Below, in pieces: positions 11,560-22,330 of a stretch of 64,000 bases of DNA. The notes under the pieces were generated by a model. That model worked only from the letters and a program-made list of their open reading frames with translations, was not told the DNA's origin and did not search any database. Position 1 is the first letter of the stretch. Every line of letters begins with the position of its first letter. The stretch spans positions 1,010,081 to 1,074,080 of the forward strand of contig NW_006497600.1 of the NCBI RefSeq assembly GCF_000471905.2, given 5' to 3'. Position numbers and translations under genes: made by a program. The stretch is from Amborella trichopoda. Its lineage: Eukaryota > Streptophyta > Magnoliopsida > Amborellales > Amborellaceae.

Positions 11560-12500
11560 AGACAAGGCACCTGGCCTTGGCAGTTTCCCCATAGTCTTTT
11601 TCCAAAAGTTTTGGAATCTGATTGGTGGAGAATTGTTGGAGATGGATAGGGGCTTTCTGAGGAGAGGGGAGTTATTTAGAGGGGCTAATTCCACCTTTAT
11701 TTCCTAGATCCCTAAGAAGTTTGTAATAGCTTTTCTGAGGGACATTAAACCCATTAGTCTCCTCACGAGTCTTTACAAAATCGTGGCTAAGGTGTTGGCA
11801 GGACAACTAAAGGTGGTACTACCATTGAGAATCTCAGGACCCCAGACAGCTTTCATCAAGGATCAATTAATTTCGGACAGTGTCTTAGTTTCTCAATAGT
11901 GCATTCACTCAAGAATTTTGAGTGCAATACAGGCATAGTGATTAAGCTAGATATGGAGAAAGCATACGATAGGGTTGAGTGGGGCATTCTCTTAGAAATC
12001 ATAAAGAATATGGGATTCAGGGAGAGATGAAGGCATGTCCTTTACCCACTTTACCATTCTGTACAAGGGAAACCCCGTGGGTTTCTTTAATGCTTCTCAG
12101 GGGCTACGACGAGGTGACCCATTGTCCCATTTTCTATTTACTATTTATGCAAAGCGTTTTAGGTTGCTTGTGCGGAATGTTGAAAGAAGGGGACATTTCT
12201 CTAGGTTTAAGTTGTTGAATGAAGGGCCTTGTATTATCCACTTATAATATACAGATGATACCCTATTGTTATGTGAAGTTGATGTTGACCAAATAAGTAA
12301 TATTGATACTTTTTTGCGTTTCTACGAGGTGGCTTTGGGACTCAAGGTTAACTTTGACAAATTTGTAGTGGTTGGAATAAATTGTGATGGGTCAGTGGTT
12401 CATGAGATTGTCGAAGTTTTGGGGTGTAAGGTGGAGCGATTCCCAATCACTTATTTGGAAATGCCGATCTCTGATGGAAGGCTTCCATTGGTAGTATGAG
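11560..12500 (+). pseudogene. LINE reverse transcriptase domain (broken)
   Basis: The core motifs of a non-LTR reverse transcriptase are readable across frames: KPISLLTSLYKIVAKVLA near 11748, QTAFIKDQLISD near 11840, IKLDMEKAYDRVEW near 11941 (catalytic Asp motif), QGLRRGDPLS near 12099, and YTDDTLLLCE near 12247 (the second catalytic motif, usually YADD). Several stops and frameshifts interrupt it. Confidence 0.9.
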
Positions 12501-12529
12501 ATAAATTAATCCAAAGGATTCAGTTTAAG

Positions 12530-13370
12530 CTGGATCTTTAAAAATACAAATATTTATCCTTCAGAGGAAGGATAACTTTGGTGCAAGCATATTTATCGAA
12601 CTCACTAATATACCAAATATCAATCATGCAAATTCCTTCATCGGCAGCCAAGAAAATTGAAGGTATAATGAGAAATTTCTTGTAGGGCTCAACTGATGTA
12701 TCTAAAAAGTTCCATCTTATGAGGTGAGATAGAGTGTGTACATCAAAAAGTGAGGGAGGTTTAGGTTTATGGAAGATCAAACTTGTAAATCAAGCTTTAC
12801 TATGCAAGTGGTGGTAGAGAAGTTTAAAGCTGAAGGATCAACTTTGGTACCAAGTTGTAGCTGCTAAGTATGGAGAGGATTGATATGGAATGTAGATAGG
12901 ATTGAGGAATGGAGAAAGAAATATGTCTTATTGGCGGAGATCGATCAATCTGTGTAAATCTTTAATTCACAAGGATATTTGATGGAGCGTAGGCGATGGA
13001 AACAATAAATCGTTTTGGCATCATAAATGGATACTTAATGATGTATCCCTCAATTTGCAGATGATGATGTTGTTTGGGATATTGATAAATATGGTATATT
13101 TTCGATCAAATTGATGTACCATTTGTTATTCCATGATCGGTAGAAATGGTCAATGCCTGAAGTTGCAAAGATTTGAAAGTGGTCTCTACCACATAAAATT
13201 CAAGCTTTCTTATGGTTGGCTATTTAATATAAAATTTTAACGATTGATAATCTTATTAACAGCGGAAATATTTTTCCTAACATCTGTTAACTTTGTAAGG
13301 CTGATGGTGAATCAAGAGCCCATATGTTCCTCCATAGTCCTTTACGTATAGAATTTGGAGTTGGTTCTTC
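12530..13370 (+). pseudogene. LINE post-RT region with zf-RVT-like segment (broken)
   Basis: The characteristic plant LINE sequence after the RT is visible: FRGRITLVQAYLSNSLIYQ near 12557, then SEGGLGLWKIKLVNQALLCK near 12750, then WSLPHKIQAFLWLAI near 13180 and a Cys-containing LCKADGESRAHMF near 13290. The last part matches the zf-RVT pattern. Stops interrupt it throughout. Confidence 0.75.
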
Positions 13371-13674
13371 TCTCAGATGGGGATGAGGATGGTTCTACTT
13401 GCAGAGGTTATATGTATTACTTCAAACTTATGTCTTGCTTTCCTGCCTCAAGCAAGAGCATAATTTGGCAAATAGTCAGAGGAGTTATCTGTGGAGGTTT
13501 TGAAGAAAAGGAATAGAAGAGTCTTTGAAGGGATTAACTTGTCATATGATAGGATAATGGATAAGATATTACTCGCAATATGGATGTATTACTAAAGTTC
13601 GGCAAGATATTTGTTGACGTGAGGAGGAACCTACTGAACTTATTCCAGATGGGGTTTACTAAATGCAACATGAT

Positions 13675-14363
13675 AGATGGGTGCCACCAATGTTGAGAGT
13701 TTTTAAATTGAATTTTGATAAAAGTTCTTTAGAGAACCTGGGGTTAGCAGGCTGAGAAGGTAATATAGTGTATACTTATGCTAGGAAGGTAATATAGTAT
13801 TTACTTATGCATGACCACTTGGGGAGAAAACTGTTAATTATGCAAAATTCCTGGCTTTTCTTCATGGATTGAAAATTTTTGTGGCTAGGGGATTCGGATC
13901 TTACTATGTATTGGACTTAGCTAGACCTTTTTTCTTTTTCTTTTTGGCATGTATATCAAGAAAACTGTTAATTATGCAGAATTCCTGGCTTTTCTTCATG
14001 AATTGAAAGTTTTTGTGGCCAGGAAGTTCTTCATGGATTGAAAGTTTTTGTGGTCAGGAAGTTCACATCTTATTGTGTCATTGAAGGGGATTTCATGAAT
14101 GTAATTAAATGGTATAAGGGGGGGAAGAAGGTACCTTGGAAGTTCAGATCTGTGCTTCTGTAGATATTGGACTTTGCATGTATATCGAGAAGCAAATGGG
14201 TTGGCAGATTTTTTTGGCTATGCTTCTAGCTAGACCTCTTTCCTTTTTATTTTTGCATGTATATCACGAAGCAAATGGGTTGGCAGATTTTTTGGCTAAG
14301 GGAGGCTATGGGGGTGCTACATTAACAGAGACAATTGTCTCTAATGCTGCAATTTTTCTTTAG
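13675..14363 (+). pseudogene. LINE RNase H domain with internal duplications (broken)
   Basis: It starts WVPPMLRVFKLNFDKSSLEN (the usual form is KLNFDGSS.GNPG) and ends with HEANGLADFLAKGG, the typical end of the RVT_3 / RNase H domain of plant LINEs. Segments inside are repeated: the ACTGTTAATTATGCA..AATTCCTGGC block occurs near 13829 and 13965, and the GCATGTATATCACGAAGCAA..GGCAGATTTTTT block near 14175 and 14260. Confidence 0.8.
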
Positions 14364-14390
14364 TTTGGGGACCTCAACCATAGCTTAATT

Positions 14391-15196
14391 AATGGGTGCG
14401 ATTAGGCGAAGGCCTAGATTTTACTATAAATTGTGAACCTTCACCTCATAGCCCTAACAGAAATGCAACTCAGACACTAGCTTGGAAACTTATCATAACT
14501 CTTAATTATAAAATTTGAAGCTCCAAAAATGATCCAAATCCGAAACACTAAAATAGCCAATTTGTGAACACCTAAAAATTGAAGGATCCAAATAATATAT
14601 TACAAGATGCGCTAGAGTAAATTCATGTTTTTTTCATCACAAGTTTAAGCTACATGATCACTTGCTTTCCCCACAATGAAACAAGAAGCTTGGACAAGAC
14701 TTGGGGGACCCTACACGAACCTTTTCCTTACTTAAGACATCGATTATTCTAACACCATCAATTGATGGTGGGTGGATGCCCCCAAGGTGTACCATACACC
14801 GTACATTATCGGTATATGATAATATACTTTTTTTTCTACAGTATGTGAAATGACATCGCAGCCAACATAATGACCGTGATAAAAATCAGTGGCAACAGTT
14901 CTCTCCAAAATTAGGAATCAATTTGATAAACGAGTTTTGGGAACAATTTGATGCCGACTCAATTAGTTTGGAAAATACTTTGATGATGATGATTTGAACA
15001 GTTTAATGAATTTTTTTTTATTTTTTTTTCATCTACTGTCAAATCAATGATAAGAAATATTTAACAATTTATTGAATCCATGTGATTCTGCACGTATTCA
15101 TGCATCTTCAATATTTAAACGTTTTTCTCTGCTTTAGTTTGATGGGTGTAGATTAGCTTAGTACGATTGTGAAATAATATCATATGATATTAAACA
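14391..15196. other. Intergenic DNA, no gene seen
   Basis: About 14455-14705 contains short motifs resembling a badly decayed copy of the 391-bp MITE (AATTATAAAATTTGAAGCTC, then a segment ending ATATTACAAGATGC), but no termini are visible. Nothing else is recognised. Confidence 0.35.
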
Positions 15197-15701
15197 GGGA
15201 AAAGATTATATAGAGCCGAGGCTCTAAACAATCAAATTAAAGCATACCTAAAAAATTTCATTAGAAGTGGTTGTTTTTATATCTAAATATCCTTAAATTG
15301 ATCATCTCGATATCAAGATGCATAGACATGGAAAAAAAATGGAATTCAAGTTTATATCTAAATATCTTCAAATTGATCATCTCGATATCAAGATGCATAA
15401 ACTTGAAAAACAAAATGGATTTCAAAGTTTTGGAAATAGTGTATTTTGTAAGGCAGTTTTTTACCATCAATTTTCAAGATTTTCAAGTTTTCATAGATAT
15501 GTCAATCTACACTATTTTTTAATCTTTTTTTTTACAAATTTTTACACTATTTTGGAATCTTTAAACTTTACAAATAAAAATAAAAATATATCTCAAGGTT
15601 ATCACAAAGATTTTCAGTGTTGAAACCACATTTCTCAACACTATTTGAAGGCAGGCTCTAATTTGATTTTTTAGAGCCTAGGCTCTATACAAACTGCACC
15701 C
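15197..15701 (+). mobile_element. 391-bp MULE-type MITE, copy 5 (A, with internal duplication)
   Basis: The ends GGGAAAAGATTATATAGAGC and GGCTCTATACAAACTGCACC are intact. The flanking 9-mers TATTAAACA (15188-15196) and TATTAAATA (15702-15710) match at 8 of 9 positions. The length of 505 bp reflects a tandem duplication of the segment TATATCTAAATAT..AAATTGATCATCTCGATATC (about 15278-15345 and 15351-15420). Confidence 0.9.
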
Positions 15702-15711
15702 TATTAAATAA

Positions 15712-16110
15712 GGGTGTGATTTGTACAGTGTGTGGATCATGAAAATTAAAGTATGGTGTACATCTAAAATCTTGCTAAAAGATGCGGTTCAAGTACTGAA
15801 AATACTCATGATAGCCTGGAAATCTACTTCCAGACCTAATTATGAAATTTAAAGCTCTATTAATAGTATAGATCGAGCGTATCCATAAACACTCAAATTT
15901 TTTGAAAATAGACAGCCTAGATAATATATTACAAAATGTACAATTTTTTGGACTTAGAAATCCTTTTATTTTCTTGTGATATATCTATATCTCAAAGTTG
16001 AGACGATCGATTGTAGGGATTTTCACCATAGGTACAACATTTTTGGGTGGGTTTGTGAAGTGCACCTTACTTGTATGGTATAAAGATTGAAAAGTTATAT
16101 AAATTTTTTT
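15712..16110 (-). mobile_element. 391-bp MULE-type MITE, copy 6
   Basis: It begins GGGTGTGATTTGTACAG immediately after the target duplication of the preceding element. The interior matches the family in reverse (CTAATTATGAAATTTAAAGC, GTATAGATCGAGCG, GTGCACCTTACTT). The right end is approximate. Confidence 0.8.
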
Positions 16111-17278
16111 ATGAAAATAAATGATTAAGTCATAAAATATTTTTAATATTTATTACCTTCATCCAATTATTTTTTCATTTATACAGTTATTTATTAATAG
16201 AAATAAGAGAGAGTAATTTTGCCATGCAGTTCTTCTCGACTTTCTAGAGTAGAAATTTTTCCTTATTGTACACTCAGACTAAAGAAAATAAATAAATTTT
16301 AAAGTAAAGAAAAGAAATAAATGTAAAAGCAAAGAAGTAAAAGAAAATAAAATAGAAAAAAAAAAAAAAATCTCTATTACTTATTTAGTTAGCTTAATTA
16401 CCGCACATCGATGATGAATGGTTAAGGATACACTAGTGTTATTCATCATGTGTTACCCAATGAAGGACAATTCGCACAACCTTATACAAAGTGATACACA
16501 TGTTTGGAGACCCGGAGAATCGCCACCGTCTTTCAATGGTAAATGACGGTGGATTCTCTGCGGCATACCACATGCCACAAGAGAGCTAAATGGATATTTT
16601 TTCCTTTAATTTTTTAGCACAGAATATATTCTAATCTTGGTACGCGTATCCAACATCTATTGTCCATGCTTATTTTGAATACTTTAAAAACTTTTTATAG
16701 CGGTCGTACTTCTTTAGCAGTCAGAGCTACTCAGCTCCATCACCCACGAATAAGTATTGTAGTCTATATATTTCTTGCAACTCCACAACACCTCAAAAAA
16801 CCCATTTATTAATGGATCACGGACACCTCAAAAACAAAAATTTTAAGAGTTAGTATACAATGACACCATTTACATTTGTTACAAGAAGGTCACAAATACC
16901 TCTAACCATCCAATTTCAAATTCGATCGCTTGGGTTGTGTCAAGTAGTATTTTTTATTTATTTTTAAACTTTAAATTAGTCAATGACACGTTCACAACCA
17001 TCCGATTTAAAATCTAAAAGACAAGAATAGTTGTAACTTCCGTATCTAAAAAATACATACTCTTTGTACACTTTCATTTTTTAATGGATTTAGGACTCCA
17101 AGGGAGTAAGAACTTGCCAAATAGTTTATGTGAGAAAAACTATTTAACAATCTACCCATATTTATTTATTTAATTTCGAAATGCCATCAAAATCTATGTG
17201 ATCATAAGTCAATACTTGCGAATGGTTAAAATGTTGAATAGTCTCATATACGTATTTTGAATCTTTGATAAATATACT
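16111..17278. other. AT-rich intergenic DNA, no gene seen
   Basis: It contains A-rich runs near 16260-16370 and a short inverted repeat near 16510-16560 (AATCGCCACCGTCTTTCAATG against GACGGTGGATTC). No coding sequence or RNA gene was recognised. Confidence 0.4.
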
Positions 17279-17633
17279 GTAAGGTGCACCACAAAAAAAT
17301 GCACTAGAGAAGGTTGTTTTTATGCTGGAAAACCCTCAAATCAATCATCTCGGCCTTGTGATTCATTGCTTTAAAAAAAAAGACGATTTGTAGTCCTAAA
17401 AATAGTTCATCATCTAACACAATATCTTGACTATCCATTTTCAAGATTTTTAAGTTTTTATAGATTTGCTTGATCGTCACCATTTCTGGAAAACTTTAAA
17501 ATTTATAGTCGGGGGCAACAATAGATTTTCATATAATCACAAGGATTAGCGACACCGAAACAATATTTTCGGCATAATTTTGAAGTGCCCCTTATTTGAA
17601 TAGTATAAGTTTCACACATCATACAAACCACCC
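17279..17633 (+). mobile_element. 391-bp MULE-type MITE, copy 7 (B, left tip lost)
   Basis: It opens within the subterminal repeat (TAAGGTGCACCAC), continues GCACTAGAGAAGGTTG, and is colinear with the family through to CATACAAACCACCC. The outermost left 30-40 bp are missing. Confidence 0.8.
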
Positions 17634-17910
17634 TTAAATTAAAAGCCTACATTAAAGGCAAAAGAAAGAGAAGAAAATCATAAACGCATACCGTATGCCG
17701 CTAGCGGATCCACAACCCATTCTTTATAATCGACGGTGAAAAGACTAACTCCTATTTACAATTGATGAACCTTGATGTTTAGAAATCATCAGATTGACTA
17801 CGGAATCAGTGAGAGGTTTGGTATTGTCAAAACCAACTACCAGTTCAATCAGTTAGACCAAATTTGAAAAATATATTAAAAAATACACATAATAGCATAG
17901 AAATATGGAA
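17634..17910. other. Spacer between two MITEs
   Basis: No recognisable feature. Confidence 0.4.
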
Positions 17911-18296
17911 GGGTGAGGTTTATATAAGGTATGCTCCTTGTACTATAAAAGTAAGGTGAACCTTTAAATTTTGTATAGACACATAATTTTGGGGTCGGAA
18001 ACCTTATGATAGCTTGAAATTTTATTTCCATTCCTAGCAATGAAATTTAACATTTCAAAAATAATATAGATCCAGTTAACACTTGAAAATATGAAAAATA
18101 AACGATTAAGATAACATATTACAAGATGCACTATTTTTTATATTTGAAATGTTTTTTATTCTTCATATCCATACATTTTGAGATTGAGATGATCAATTAG
18201 AGGATTTTACAACGTAAGAACGCTCTTTTCCAAAGGAATTTTGAGGTGTACTTTACTTCAATAATATAAGGTTGACACCTTATGTAAATGTTTTTC
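17911..18296 (-). mobile_element. 391-bp MULE-type MITE, copy 8 (B)
   Basis: It starts GGGTGAGGTTTATATAAGG and ends GACACCTTATGTAAATG. The subterminal TAAGGTGAACC and GTACTTTACTTCAATAATAT are those of subfamily B. The flanking 9-mers AATATGGAA and AACATGAAA agree at 7 positions. Confidence 0.8.
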
Positions 18297-18487
18297 AACA
18301 TGAAATATATTAGGAGAAAACTGCCCAACTTTAACATGTCTTGGCTAGTTAGATTGGCCAAATCGATCGAACATCATTTTTACTCTAGACCATACCAGCC
18401 AAACATCAGTCGACAATCCGAGTGGTTAGATCGTTGGTTCAGTCCGGTCTTGATAACTATAGCTCAAACTAACATAAAGCTAGTGCT

Positions 18488-18690
18488 GGCAATGGGTCGT
18501 TGGCCTTGCCCGACCTAGTCGAAGGGGTGGATTAACCACCATTGTAGGACATGCCGAGCCAGGCCAGTTCGGTCTGACCCAATCTTTCTTTCCTTTATTT
18601 TTTCATTTATTTATTTCTATCTCATTTGGCACGGCTCTTACAGGACTAGGACTAGGACTAGGGCTAGGGCCAAGGCCTCTGCTAAATTCA
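18488..18690. repeat. GC-rich GGGTC/GGCC debris, hAT-like
   Basis: GCTGGCAATGGGTCGTTGGC opens a stretch of GGCCTGGCC-type motifs ending in a short tandem of GGACTAGGACTAGGGCTAGG near 18645-18670. It resembles the interior of the TAGGGGTGGCAA elements but lacks clear ends. Confidence 0.4.
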
Positions 18691-19595
18691 TGCAAGAAGT
18701 TGTTTCTACGTGACACGGAGTGCTCCAGCCATCCGTTCTCAGTGATGGACAGTGAAGTTGAACAATTCCTGCAACATTCTCCTCCCAAGCAAAGTTCATC
18801 TCAACCATCCATCATTCGAAATGAACAGTGATGACTAATCTAGTGTACAAAACTACCCCAATATAACACCAAATCTTAACGATATTCATGAGATTTTTCC
18901 ATTTAATAACTCATTTAATATTTAATTAAAGGAGTGTAAAGTTTACTAGCAAACCGTTCCTAAGCTTCTAGAGTGGAATGATTCTTTTTTGTACAGAATA
19001 TTTATTAATAAGAAAAATTGCATAGATTAAATTAAAAATGCAAAAAAAAAACAAGAGTTAAAAACTAAGCCCCAATTATTTATTTAGTAGATGTGATTAG
19101 ACAGCTAAGGTTAGCATGTCTAATTAGCTGATTAGGGTAAATGTCAAATTCCCCACAAGAAAGAGAAAGAGAGAGACAGAGGAGAGAGAGAGATAAAATA
19201 TATTTAAAGAAAAACACGAAAAATGCATTTAAAGAAAAACACAGGCCATCAAGAAATGCAAAAAAGGAGGGGAAAAAAAAAAAAAGGAAGAGAAAAGAAT
19301 GTAAATACAATTTTCAGTGAGTTGAAACAACAAATTATATGCTTTAATCATCAAAAGGATATTAAAAAAAAAAAAGCACCCCCAAAAAATAAAAATATAA
19401 AAGAGCACCCAAACAATTACCTGTGAAATTTCGGCGAGAAAATCTCGAACTATCTCAGCCGTTCATCTCTGGTAAAATCACCACGACCCGATCTTGTAGC
19501 CGTGAAGCTCGCTGGGCTATCACAGCCGGAATGTACAGAAGTTGCCGGAGTTTCACCGGAATTCTCATTGATCACCGCAAAATTCACCAGATTTC
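18691..19595. other. 3' flank of the zinc-finger gene
   Basis: No other gene was seen. There is a GA-rich run at about 19157-19192. From the zinc-finger stop codon toward lower coordinates lies the presumed 3' untranslated region of that minus-strand gene. No single polyadenylation signal can be picked with confidence. Confidence 0.4.
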
Positions 19596-20708
19596 TCATT
19601 GATCCCGCCAAAACGAGCTCGAACCTACTTCATCTTCCTCCCCCATAACTTCGATTCTACTGATTGCATCTCCTTCAACTTCATTAACCGGCGCTGGTTT
19701 GTTCAGATCAAGAACACTCTCTGCCTCTGATGGTGGTTTCAATCCAAGCTTAGCTGATGCACCATGCGATCTCTTATGTCCTCCTAAAGCTTGACCAGAG
19801 CCAAAAACCCTGTAACAATAAGGGCACTGGTGAATTTTCGTTTTGTTGGGAAATCCAGAAATTCGACCATTTTCCATTGCTGTTGCGGATAAAGAATCGA
19901 TCTTTCTTCGATTTCCCTGGGCTTTCTGGTTATTCGGAGTACCCAAGATCGCCCCACTCTCCATTGTAGTTGCAGGGGAGCCCTCGATCTTCTTGATTTC
20001 TTTGGAACTTTCCCCCTTATTAGAAAAACCCCAAAATTCCCCATTTTCCATTGTTGTTGCAGAGCTCTCGATCTTCCCCTCCTCAATTTCTTGATTATTT
20101 AAGCAACCCAAAAGTTCCCCATTTTCCATTGAAGTTGCAGAGATACCTTTGATCCTCATGTGTCGAGCTCTGTGACCCCCTAGAGCTTGATAGGACTTGA
20201 AGATCTTCTTGCAAGCACTGCATTCAAACTTGCTCTTCTTGGACGGCTCTGATGATTCACAAACGCCGGAATCTGGCAGGACAACGCCGGAAAACTCACC
20301 AGAAAATCTATTCTTAGGTGAATTGGGGTTGTCATACATGCCTCTTGATAGGAGCATGAGGCTCACAGCTACGTTTTCCTCAACTGAAGCCGCATCCGAG
20401 ATGGAGCTCGAAATCTCGGTATCTGTGTCGCCGGAATTGCAGGGAATTTGGCCCGATTTTCGGCCTGAATTCTTTGGGGGATGAGAATTCCGGCGAGGGG
20501 TGAAGGTCTGAGAGTCGTAGAGAACGAAAGGGCGCGTCTTCTTGGGATTGTTTCTGAGAGAGTAAGAGAGAGGAAGAGGGTTGGGATTAGTATTGGTGGT
20601 GGTGGTGATGGTGGAGGTGGTGGAATGAGATCGCATATGGCCGCCTAAGGCTGTGAAGGTTGCAAAGGTCTTGGAGCAGTGCTTGCAGGTGTGGGGAGTC
20701 GGGTCCAT
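19596..20708 (-). CDS. ZAT-type C2H2 zinc-finger transcriptional repressor
   Basis: Intronless 370-residue protein. The start ATG at 20708 is followed at once by finger 1 (C8, C11, H24, H28; core TALGGH). Finger 2 is C163-C166-H179-H183 and finger 3 is C295-C298-H311-H315; both carry the plant-specific QALGGH helix. LDLNKP at 333-338 is an EAR repression motif, and ENVAVSLMLLSRG at 111-123 matches the LMLLSR block conserved in the ZAT1/ZAT4/ZAT9 group. From family knowledge, such proteins are nuclear DNA-binding repressors that recruit corepressors through EAR, often in stress responses. The targets here are unknown. Oddity: residues 190-293 hold four copies of a 26-29 residue repeat centred on ATxMENG. 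CT-rich DNA lies upstream of the ATG on the coding strand. The call is firm to family, not to a specific orthologue. Confidence 0.95.
   Translation of the reverse strand: MDPTPHTCKHCSKTFATFTALGGHMRSHSTTSTITTTTNTNPNPLPLSYSLRNNPKKTRPFVLYDSQTFTPRRNSHPPKNSGRKSGQIPCNSGDTDTEISSSISDAASVEENVAVSLMLLSRGMYDNPNSPKNRFSGEFSGVVLPDSGVCESSEPSKKSKFECSACKKIFKSYQALGGHRARHMRIKGISATSMENGELLGCLNNQEIEEGKIESSATTMENGEFWGFSNKGESSKEIKKIEGSPATTMESGAILGTPNNQKAQGNRRKIDSLSATAMENGRISGFPNKTKIHQCPYCYRVFGSGQALGGHKRSHGASAKLGLKPPSEAESVLDLNKPAPVNEVEGDAISRIEVMGEEDEVGSSSFWRDQ
19830..20141 (-). repeat. Four in-frame coding repeats in the zinc-finger linker
   Basis: Residues 190-293 contain ATSMENGELLG, ATTMENGEFWG, ATTMESGAILG and ATAMENGRISG. 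Spacings are 26, 29 and 29 residues, each followed by a polar, Lys/Glu-rich spacer ending in KIES/KIEG/KIDS-like residues. All four copies stay in frame, which suggests selection or recent expansion. Confidence 0.85.
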
Positions 20709-20710
20709 GG

Positions 20711-20749
20711 ATTCTAGAGAGAGAGATAGAGATAGAGAGAGGTCCTGAG

Positions 20750-20776
<27 letters not shown>
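20711..20776. repeat. GA/CT microsatellite in the zinc-finger 5' leader
   Basis: A run of AGAGAG units with a few interruptions lies directly upstream of the ATG (CT-rich on the coding strand). CT-rich leaders are common in plant genes. More GA stretches follow near 20863-20920. Confidence 0.8.
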
Positions 20777-20782
<6 letters not shown>

Positions 20783-20997
20783 GAAAAGCTTTAAAAGCGA
20801 GGGTGGAGCTTCGGAGTAGGAAGTAAGGAAGGCCGGGGGCTAAAAGTGTGTGTGGGACCGAAGAGAGAGAAAGAGAGAGTTTTTTGTTTACTTTATTTTG
20901 TAGAGAGACAGAGAGAGAGTTTTTGCTTTCGTTCTTTCTTTATTTTGTGGGTGTAGGGGACAGTTGTTATAAACTCTATGGGCGCGCATGGTGTGCG

Positions 20998-21262
20998 TGC
21001 AGGGCCGGTAATAGGCTCCAGAGCCCGGCCCGAATGGCCTGGCCTTAAAAAGTAGGGATTGGGCCACATATTGTGGCCCAAGGACAAGGCTAGGGTCAAT
21101 GTCGGCTAGGGGTGGTGGCAATGGACCGGGAACCGACCCGTGACCCATTGGGTATACCCAACGCCGGTCTGGGTATGGGTCCAATTTTTGGACCAGGTGG
21201 GTCGGGTCTGGATCCAAAACCTATCCCCCGAATACTATTTAGGTCCGGGTCCGGTTGGACCC
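20998..21262. repeat. GC-rich hAT-like debris
   Basis: It contains GGCTAGGGGTGGTGGCAATG near 21105 and then many GGGTC/GACCC motifs. It looks like the left end and interior of a TAGGGGTGGCAA element without a visible partner end. Confidence 0.45.
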
Positions 21263-21469
21263 AACCTGTACCTGTAAACTATTGGAGATAAAATATTTCG
21301 AGCTCTATTCGTTTTAATGTATTAATGATCATATACAATAAGAACTCGTAGTCATCTTTAATTATTAAACAATAAATCATGTGACTTGAAATCTAATGAC
21401 GGGTAATCATGATATTGTTGTCAATAATATGAATATATAATGGTAAAAAAAAAAAAAAAACTCATATTG

Positions 21470-21654
21470 AAGGTGGCAATCGACCCGACGAGACCAAAGA
21501 CACAACAAGATAAACCTAGATCCAACAGTTACAGGTATGAGTATGAGTCCAACTTTTAGACCCGACGGGGTCGGGTCCGAGTACAAAACCTAGACCCAAA
21601 TACTATTCGGGTCAGAGTCTGGGTCCGATCAGACCTAACCTGTTGCCAACCTTA
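21470..21654. mobile_element. 185-bp hAT-like non-autonomous element
   Basis: Inverted ends AAGGTGGCAATCG and TGTTGCCAACCTT enclose GACCCGAC / GGGTCGGG-rich sequence. No target duplication was identified. Confidence 0.5.
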
Positions 21655-22330
21655 GTGTCGGCCTGATTTGGCCTATCCTGGCCTTTTTTTTTTTTTCTAT
21701 TTATTTTTTATTCGACCCAAACCTAACCCTAGCCCTAGCCCTGGCCTGGCGGGGGGCTTGGTGATTCTATGCATGTGTGTTATGAGAGAGAAACTTTTCC
21801 ATATATTTTGTTTTCATTTTTGGGGTTGGGAGAGAGAAACGTTGCTATTTGTTTTCAGGGGGTTAGGCAGCGTGAATAGGTAGAGCTGTGAGAGAGAGAG
21901 AGAGAGATTTTCCCTGTCGATTTCTTTTTCCTTTTTGTCACAAACGTGACCGGTGATTGACTATGTGTCCATGCGAGAGAGCAAATAATTTGGGCCGAGT
22001 ATAAACGAGGGTTGGGCCGGGCCTGGTCAGCCCAGCCCAAGTGTGGCTGGTCCTTTTGACCCAAATTTGATAAGGTCTGAGGGCCTAAGCATGCCTAGTC
22101 CGGGGCGGACAGTACCATGCCTTAGAGAATCAAAAGGGAAAAAAGTAAGACAAAAATCGGCTGAGCTCGGTCCAAGACTGTGGGCCGGCCCGAAATTGAC
22201 ATTGTGGTGACTTGGCCCTGGCCAAGCCCTCAAGTCTTGTTAAGTGGGTTAGACATAATTGTTCAGAGTCGAGACGAATGCCCATCGAGAGAGATGGAGA
22301 GTTTGGATTGGGCATGGATCCTTGAAGTTC
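21655..22330. repeat. GGCC-rich low-complexity DNA with GA tracts
   Basis: Successive CCTAGCCCTGGCCTGG and GGGCCGGGCCTGG stretches, plus GAGAGA at 21889-21907. No gene is seen; open frames here arise from the repeat composition. Confidence 0.5.

Larger units (their letters stand above)
8990..14390 (+). mobile_element. Degenerate L1-type LINE retrotransposon, near full length
   Basis: Plus-strand remnants of a plant L1-type LINE appear in the expected order: an ORF1-like stretch, an endonuclease, a linker with YWKQRS and VKWLEDGDLN, a reverse transcriptase, a zf-RVT-like segment and an RNase H segment. Every domain is broken by stops and frameshifts, so the element is dead. No poly-A tail or flanking target duplication could be assigned, so both boundaries are approximate. 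The individual domains are listed separately. Confidence 0.85.
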
